Of a stretch of 32,653 nt of DNA, positions 27,401-32,653 are shown piece by piece. Numbering within the stretch: the stretch's first letter is position 1; each line of letters opens with the position of its first letter. Under the pieces are notes generated by a model, which saw only the letters and a program-made list of their open reading frames with translations, was not told where the DNA came from and ran no database searches. Made by a program: the position numbers and the translations under genes. Origin of the DNA: Zygnema cylindricum (Eukaryota; Streptophyta; Zygnematophyceae; Zygnematales; Zygnemataceae); assembly GCA_037447655.1 (NCBI GenBank), contig JBBHKE010000811.1, forward strand, positions 57,232 through 89,884, given 5' to 3'.

Positions 27401-30400
27401 TCAAATTTTATCAATCTTTGAGTAAAACCGTGAAAGTTCAAGCCATAGATAAAAAGTGCGAAAACGCGTGCAAACGCTATATCTGGTAGTCCCGTATTAT
27501 ATTCGTATTATTTGTGTTTCCCGGGAATATTATGCCAAAAATACAGGGTTACGCGATATAGAGTTTGCACACGTTTTTGCATTTTTGATCTTTGGTTTAA
27601 AATATACTTACAAACGCGCAAAAACTATTGGAAACGCTAGTGTTGCGTATCGGGTAAATTCATATTGCGATAATTTCGATATTCGATATATCGAATATCG
27701 ATCGAGCAGACTCCTCGATATATCGTACTGGGACCAACATAAATAATCACGATATATTGTATTTTTTTAAATTTAATATTTTATATAATATGTTATTTTA
27801 GCGAAAAAGACAAATTGTCTGATACGCCACGTACGACGTGATTTTCATTCCGTAACTTAAAAGGTAGACGCCGCAAAGTGTAACCAACAAAAAAGTACTA
27901 ATTCTGTAATTCATATAATTACTCATTTAATACGTAAAGAACTTCACGTGCGAAAAGTTCACACTAATTTAGTCAAAGTATGATATGAAAAAAAAAAAAT
28001 TGCAGACTGTTCGTTTCAGGCTTTCAGGCAGGAATACCTACCAATCTGCAGGCAGATTGGTAGCCATTACTGCTTATCCATTTCTAGCGACTACTGTAGT
28101 ATTATAGAAAGGTTACATTTTTAGTTTTCTCCATGGATTCCCAAGGGATGGGGAGGCAGCATGGGAGGTGAAGAGGATAATGACACTGAACTGTTTCTGG
28201 ATATGGAAACAGTAGAGTTGGAAAATTCATCAGAAATTATGTAACAAGAATAGTTATAATTTTTTTTTTAAAAAGCCTCGATATATCGGCGATATATCGC
28301 GATATTTGACTTTTCGATATATCGAAGCGATACATCGATTATCGGGTACCTGAAATTCGATACATATCGAATATCGGCAAATGGTCCTCGATACCCAACA
28401 CTAGGAAACGCTATATTCGGTGAACTCCTACTAAACACGTAAAAAAAGGCATATTATACGCATATAGTACGGGGCAGCCAAACATAATGCTTTCCAAATT
28501 GTGAACATGTGAACCATGTTCAAAAGGTGCGAAAACAAGTGGAACCGCTTTTACATCTGAAACCCTGTAAAATACGCGTGTTATAGGGATATTTTGAGTA
28601 AATAGGGTTACAGGAGGTACTGCGTTTCCATTTCTTTTCGCACATTAAAGAACAACTGGTAAAAACGGCTGCTGTCTGGAACAACTCGTTCTCAACCGTT
28701 TAAAGCGCCATATTCCCGATTTTACTATCTTCGTTTTTCTTTTTTGAACCCCTTTATACCTCGATGGTTTTTCCATCGCACTTTTTCAAAAGTTTTGATA
28801 AAGTTTTTATCTTCTACTATCTTGTGAATTTCAATAGTTCCGAGTTTTCTGCCTGATTTTATATTCTGAGGGAAAAATGCCTCATGGCTGAACAACAGCA
28901 GACAAAGCCTTACTACATGGAAACAGTCTCGTGAATATAAACACTTCCGTAATTTCCTTCTGAATTTATATTCTTAACGGAAGCGTTTCACTGTTGAAAA
29001 GTAGCAGACAAAAGCACACACTCACATACAAACAACCTCGTCAAAGATAAACAGTTCCATATTTTCTGCCTGGATTTATATCTTTCGAGGTAGACTGCTT
29101 CACTGCTAAACAGTACCGTACTCCGCCACACAAAGTACTTACATAGAACACAGTACTCACAGTCCTATGTTCAAAGTACTTACATAGAATATAGTACTTC
29201 CACTACTATACAAAGTACTTACATAGAACATAGTACTTCCAGTACTACTCAAAGTACTTACATACAACATAGTACTTCTAGTACTATACAAAGTACTTAC
29301 ATAGAACATAAGTACTTCCAGTACTACTCAAAGTACTTACATAGAACACAGTACTTCCAGTACTACTCAAAGTACTTACATAAACGCAGTACTCACAGTC
29401 CTATGTTCAAAGTACATAAAACGTAGTAACTACAGTACTATGTTGAAAGTACCTACACAGTTCGCCAGCCGCAGCTCAATGCTCACCTGCAGCGATATAC
29501 TGCCTCGCCCGGCGTCCTTACTTCGCGGAAAATGCGGATCGTCCAGAGCCGGCAACAGCCACACCGTCTTTTCTTCCATGTGATTGTCCACCAGTTCGTC
29601 GATAGCTATCATGGCGCTGCCCATCACAGGATCTGTTAACGAGAGATTGCTTTCATCTTGCACCTGTAAAATCATCACGGATACACCATAGGTTACCATC
29701 ATTACTGTGGATCTATGTACGGAGGAAAAATGCAGCACACATTCGAAGGTTCGGAAATGATCGGGCGTTCCTGTGACCGTTTTTAGAGAGAGACGGGCAC
29801 GAATAAGAATGAAGCCCAAAATCGAAAGTAAGTGCATAATGAGGCAAGTATGTGGTTTTCAGTGTGGTCATATTTGGAAAGTACAGCTATCTATGTAAAA
29901 CATTTTTCAGGCAGTAAAAGGCATTTAACTTATGCTCAACAGTTGGATTTTTCTTTTTAGGCAAGCAATTGAACGGTAACGGCATCGCCTTCCTATCACG
30001 ATGTCACGATAAAAAATTGGGCAAATGTGTAGTGAGAAAAAGTACTTTTGATTGCGTGAAAAACGCTAAACACTAATAGCGATGGACAGTGTATCTCAAC
30101 ATGTTGCTTCAGTCTTTGTCTAGAATCATCAATGCATCCAAAAAACTGAGAAATTCTGGTTAGTTCCTCCATTGTCCAAAAGGACATGAGGTCATTGTTT
30201 GATGATTGTCAACTTCACCAGATTTTTTTTCAGCGAGTTATTTCAAGTGTTGTTTTGAGGGATGCATATTTTCCAGCTTGACAATATGAACGAGAGACAT
30301 TCAGAAAGATCATACTTAAATATTTCATAATATTCTACAACACTTTGTGCTTTTATCCACACTCTTTGTCCTGCCCTTTAAGCTACATTGTTGGCTTGGC

Positions 30401-31054
30401 GCATTCATTGCTGTCTCGATGCCCCAGTCCACCGCCATTAGTGTGGATGTAAATGTGAACTACAATTTTACATTTCAGGAAGGGGGTGTTTCAGAGTTTT
30501 GGGCGTTCGCATAGTGTATGTAACTAATTAGGCTCTTGAATCGAGCATTACGAAGAATCGCTATAAGAGTAAAGAAAGTATTAGTGTGGGGTTTACATTA
30601 GTGTTATTAGATTACACATATAAAACTCCACCCTGATAATTTCATTACTCTAATAACAATTCACAGTGAACTGCAAATTAGCATTCTTTGCAGCTTTACT
30701 TTCCGAACATAAACAGATATAAACACCTATGCACAGAATCCAAGGAAAGAAATTTATAATAACAACAACAACAATAATGCGATACTTTGTTTCTTTCCAT
30801 TCTGTCTGGTTAGGACTAATAAATGTACCTTTAGAGTGAGTACGGTGCTGTGAAAATCCTCCACCATCAACTCAAAAGTCTCCCCCCATACAGGGTTTAG
30901 GTTGTTGTTCACGGTTTTTGTCTTTTTGTGGAACATTGCCCGGGTCCACAAGCTGACATACGGATCCGATGTTCCGATAAGCGATTCGTTCCTCAGCCCC
31001 GTGGCACCGACGATCGTCACTTTTAATTTGCCCTCAATTCGGAGCTCCAAGTGC
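24465..31054 (-). CDS. C2-domain (synaptotagmin-like) protein, last three exons
   Basis: Exons in transcript order: 31054-30829, 29663-29487, 24725-24465 (stop CTA on plus, 24465-24467). Junctions are GT-AG and in phase. Joined, they give most of one C2 domain: GKLKVTIVGATGLRNESLIG, GTSDPYVSLW, KKTKTVNNNLNPVWGETFEL, STVLTLK|VQDESNLSLTDPVMG, GSISLQ|LTYHPF, then a Lys/Glu helix and a Gly/Ala-rich tail ending RRSRSSNRH. Known: C2 domains bind phospholipid membranes, often with Ca2+. Here the first loop lacks its usual Asp (Ser at that place before LIGTSDPY) and the third loop reads DESNLSLTD, so Ca2+ binding is probably weakened (inference). Earlier exons were not found; ATG 31077 is in frame but overlaps a good acceptor (TTTACAG), so I start at 31054. 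The last intron is 4.76 kb and packed with transposons. Confidence 0.85.
25048..25517. mobile_element. hAT-type non-autonomous element (470 bp)
   Basis: Ends TAGTGTTGAGTATCGGCA and TGCCGATACACAACACTA. Flanks CTAAATAG (25040-25047) and CTAATTAG (25518-25525) form an 8-bp target duplication with one mismatch. Eight-bp targets and (C/T)AGTGTTG ends are hAT hallmarks. Both ends are rich in TTATCG/CGATAA palindromes. No transposase ORF. Confidence 0.8.
25916..26800. mobile_element. Nested element (885 bp) with 8-bp target duplication
   Basis: Ends CATAGAGGTACCAAGCG and CGTTTGGTACCTCTATA are inverted repeats (15 of 17 match). GTTTCAGC at 25908-25915 and 26801-26808 is a perfect 8-bp duplication. 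The neighbouring hAT copy has TCGTTTCAGG, uninterrupted, at the matching place. An 8-bp target fits hAT or similar; the ends are unlike those of the host element. No coding capacity seen. Confidence 0.75.
26171..26501. repeat. 180-bp tandem duplication inside the nested element
   Basis: TTTTTAAATAGTGTA, TACGAAATGTGTCAGTCC, TTATTTTGTACAGA and GGAAATTGAGTGCGTCGCAC recur at exactly 180-bp spacing at first (26171 and 26351). Copies have diverged by substitutions and small indels. Confidence 0.85.
26812..27065. repeat. Triplet-type (AGTAGC/ACTAGT) repeats and A runs
   Basis: CACTAGTACTAGCAGCAGC and CAGTACCACTAGTA at 26815-26850 reappear at about 26991-27023, separated by two long A-rich runs (26889-26985). 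It lies within the 1834-bp hAT element. Confidence 0.65.
27454..27591. repeat. Hairpin repeat, family D
   Basis: The left arm GCGAAAACGCGTGCAAACGC (then TATATC) pairs with the right arm GATATAGAGTTTGCACACG (then TTTTTGC). Related arms follow at about 27616 and 28527. Confidence 0.6.
27638..28403. mobile_element. hAT-type non-autonomous element (766 bp), perfect target duplication
   Basis: Ends TAGTGTTGCGTATCGGGT and CGATACCCAACACTA. Perfect 8-bp GGAAACGC at 27630-27637 and 28404-28411. Subterminal CGATATATCG/TCGCGATA clusters. Inserted in a family D repeat arm; an uninterrupted relative of that arm exists at 14041-14068. A 12-bp perfect palindrome pair lies at 28038-28063 (CTACCAATCTGC / GCAGATTGGTAG). 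A short open stretch near 28130-28243 (...EEDNDTELFLDMETVELENS, stop) might be a relic of transposase; that is only a guess. Confidence 0.85.
28527..28651. repeat. Hairpin repeat, family D
   Basis: GTGCGAAAACAAGTGGAACC at the left pairs with GTTTCCATTTCTTTTCGCAC at the right. Inside, ACCCTGTAAAATACGCG on the left and TAGGGTTACAGG on the right are partial partners. Confidence 0.65.
28745..28790 (+). mobile_element. Solo 3' tail of a non-LTR retrotransposon
   Basis: GAACCCCTTTATACCTCG, then the hairpin CGATGG-TTTTT-CCATCG (28762-28778) and GCACTTTTTCAAAAG. Matches the GAACCCCTTTTGTACC-hairpin arrangement at 21366-21410. Confidence 0.45.
28826..29125. repeat. About 109-bp tandem repeat, three diverged copies
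   Basis: TTATATTCTGAGG (28858), TTATATTCTTAACGG (28967) and TTATATCTTTCGAGG (29077) mark the copies. Each also has AGTTCC, TTTTCTGCCTG-like, TTCACTG(C/T)T and AGCAGACAAA-like blocks. It directly adjoins the next minisatellite. Confidence 0.75.
29131..29460 (-). repeat. About 40-bp minisatellite carrying a splice-donor motif at a C2-gene exon edge
   Basis: About nine units of CAAAGTACTTACATAGAACA...AGTACTTCCAGTACTA(C/T). On the gene's strand most units contain TATGTAAGTACTTTG, a good donor consensus (GTAAGT). The last unit (TGTGTAGGTACTTTC on minus) is continuous with the open reading frame that runs past the 29486 donor, so the array touches the exon region. Units differ by a few bases and small indels. 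Confidence 0.88.
29884..30091. mobile_element. Possible family M miniature element (weak left end)
   Basis: The right end CTAATAGCGATGGACAGTG followed by TA (30092-30093) is a clear M end. The proposed left end after TA 29882-29883 (CAGCTATCTATG) is poor. Intron of the C2 gene. Confidence 0.35.
30551..30668. mobile_element. Family M miniature element (118 bp)
   Basis: TA at 30549-30550. Left CGAAGAATCGCTATAAGAGT, right ACTCTAATAACAATTCACAGTG, inverted repeats of M type. The right-hand TA is changed to AA. Intron of the C2 gene. Confidence 0.55.
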
Positions 31055-31119
31055 CTGTAAACCCTCGAAAACACCATTGACTTTAAATCATTTCGTTACA
31101 GCATTTCCTACTTATTTTG

Positions 31120-31560
31120 ACACATTGGCTTCACATTTTTGAAAGATATTTCTGAAAGGATTAGCTCTAAGTTTTTTAAAGGAATACATTTTTTTATTTT
31201 TGAAGCATTCTCTTCACATTTTTAGAACGCAATAACTTCACTTTTCTTGAAGCTTTATGTTCGCATTTTCTTTAAACATTAAGTTCACATTTCGAAGACT
31301 TTTTTTGAAGCTTAAACTTCAGATTCTTTTAAAGTTTCAACTTCACACGTTTTTTACCATTCAGTGAAGCCAATGACTTCACATTCTTTAAAAACAATTC
31401 ACTTTGCTATTGAACAATTCAATTAGCATTTTGTTTAGCTTCAATTAACATCTTTTAAACCTCACTTTAACATTCTTTGCAAAAGAATGTTAACCATTCA
31501 CCACACATTTCTTAAGCCATTTACTTAAAACATATTTAAGAACAACTTACTTACACTTTT
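31120..31560. repeat. Degenerate array of ACTTCACATTCTTT-type units
   Basis: Motifs such as GGCTTCACATTTTTGAA, TCTTCACATTTTTAGAA, AAGTTCACATTTCGAAG, AACTTCACACGTTTT and GACTTCACATTCTTTAAA recur roughly every 20-60 bp for over 400 bp, just upstream of the first visible C2 exon in gene sense. Spacing is irregular. Confidence 0.6.
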
Positions 31561-32377
31561 GTTAAAACAAGTCACATTCTTAATATCATTCTTAATATTT
31601 TCCGTACCATTGACGTCACATTCTTTTTTTTAAAACCTCGCTCAAACCCTAGCCCTATTTTTCTCCGCAAATTCGGGGAGCGACGAAGTTTCGTAGAGGT
31701 GACAGCGTTTACATGAACGTCTCCGCAAAGTTCGTACAAAAATAGAAAAATGTACTTTTTTTTATTGCGTGTAGGTTGGACCAGATTTACACGTGGCAGC
31801 TTCTTCACGGCCATCTGTTTCCTTAGAGAACGTGGCATAGTTTTCAAAAACGCCAAAGTACGAGATTTTGGAGAAAATTAGAATTGAATCGAATTAGGGT
31901 GAACCTCCTTGATGACACGACCTGATGGAGAAGTGAACAAAATATTACTGCCAAGTAAATGTATCCGTACAACTACTGTCGTCGCTTGATGGAGAAGAGG
32001 CCTTAAGCATTTTTGGACCTATTCTTGACGAGAATTACAAACTTGAGAGTTGGTGTATTCCACGTGTCGGCATTCCAAATGACTAATCGCGAGTATATTT
32101 TCCTTTGGAGCACACACGAGGACGTGACGACAAAAGACGTAAGAATGTTTTTTTTTCTTGGACCATTATAGTGAGTGAGTCTGAAAAAACATAAGAATAT
32201 TTTTTCCTTTGGGACGTACTGTGACGTGGCGTCTCAGAGTCGAACGAACAATTCTTGCTTTTCAGAGCACGTATGGTGACGTGGCATCTAGCTGGGTTAC
32301 GGCCTGACAGCGAAACATATTCAAACGTTTGAAAATAAAATTCGCACTAAATTTTATTTTTTTTCTTAAACAGGTTG
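31561..32377. other. No gene established
   Basis: Presumed intron or upstream region of the C2 gene. A 94-codon minus ORF (31572-31856; basic, with KKLPRVNLVQPTRNKKK) has no recognised motif or splice partner. A short motif GGAC...GTGACGTGGC(A/G)TCT occurs twice (about 32220 and 32277). Confidence 0.4.
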
Positions 32378-32520
32378 TTCTAAGACTATCCCTCCCTTCC
32401 ACTTTTCTTCCCTCTTTCTCCCTCCCTCCCTCACCCTCCCTTTCTGTGCCTGCCTCTCTCCCTATCTCTTCCTCCCCACTTGCCCCAACCTCCCTCCTTC
32501 CCTCCTTCCTCCTTCCTCCA
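32378..32520. repeat. Pyrimidine tract (CTCCCTTCC)n
   Basis: Nearly all C/T on the plus strand, built from CCTCCCT units. ORFs on either strand are artefacts. Confidence 0.8.
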
Positions 32521-32582
32521 AGAATGTCTGACCAATGGGAAAGAAGGGAAAGTGGACAGTGGAAAGAGGACAAGGGGCAGTA

Positions 32583-32583
32583 G

Positions 32584-32639
<56 letters not shown>

Positions 32640-32653
32640 GCAGGGGGGAGGAG
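32583..32653. repeat. (GA)n microsatellite, runs off the window end
   Basis: About 25 AG dinucleotides with one AA break, then G-rich sequence to the last base. Confidence 0.9.

Noticed and set aside
28130-28243. Open stretch inside the hAT element as a transposase gene
   Set aside because: Under 40 codons, no hAT dimerisation motif recognised; at most a relic.
31572-31856. Minus-strand 94-codon basic ORF, possible upstream exon of the C2 gene
   Set aside because: No C2 or membrane-anchor motif, no convincing splice sites leading to 31054, and a poly-A stretch inside.

Overview
This is nuclear DNA from a eukaryote, probably of the green lineage. Its genes are split by many GT-AG introns of about 0.1 to 4.8 kb. 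CCCTAAA (plant-type telomere) motifs recur, and the proteins most resemble land-plant versions as I remember them. A streptophyte alga with a large, repeat-rich genome (Chara-like) would fit, but the species is inferred, not shown. There are no operons, tRNAs, rRNAs or CRISPR arrays.

Four protein-coding genes can be assembled exon by exon with matching splice phases. (1) 312-3115, plus strand: the 3' part of D-2-hydroxyglutarate dehydrogenase (mitochondrial FAD enzyme); five exons are in the window and the 5' part lies outside it. (2) 6473-13851, minus strand: IWS1/SPN1, an RNA polymerase II elongation factor; ten exons from the start codon, with the last short exon not found. (3) 17908-21051, plus strand: a two-exon, 216-residue protein with a C-terminal C2HC zinc-finger motif and unknown function. 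(4) 24465-31054, minus strand: a C2-domain protein of synaptotagmin-like type; the last three exons are visible and the 5' end is uncertain. Genes 1 and 2 converge, 2 and 3 diverge, and 3 and 4 converge. They share no obvious pathway.

The rest is dominated by mobile DNA. A decayed non-LTR retrotransposon (14662-17535) lies between genes 2 and 3 and is itself interrupted by about 1 kb of other DNA. Solo copies of its 3' hairpin tail seem to occur at three more places. TA-flanked, Tc1/mariner-like miniature elements occur throughout. The 4.8-kb last intron of the C2 gene holds a stack of nested elements: a TA-flanked miniature element is split by two hAT-type elements that sit side by side and share the 8-bp target CTAATTAG, and one of these carries a further element with its own 8-bp target duplication. 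A third hAT-type element in the same intron has a perfect 8-bp duplication (GGAAACGC), and an uninterrupted copy of its target exists elsewhere in the window.

The most unusual recurring pattern is tandem duplication that starts or ends at exon boundaries. It is seen at an exon start and at the stop codon of gene 1, at two exon ends plus one acceptor-flanking array in gene 2, and at a donor-bearing minisatellite in gene 4.
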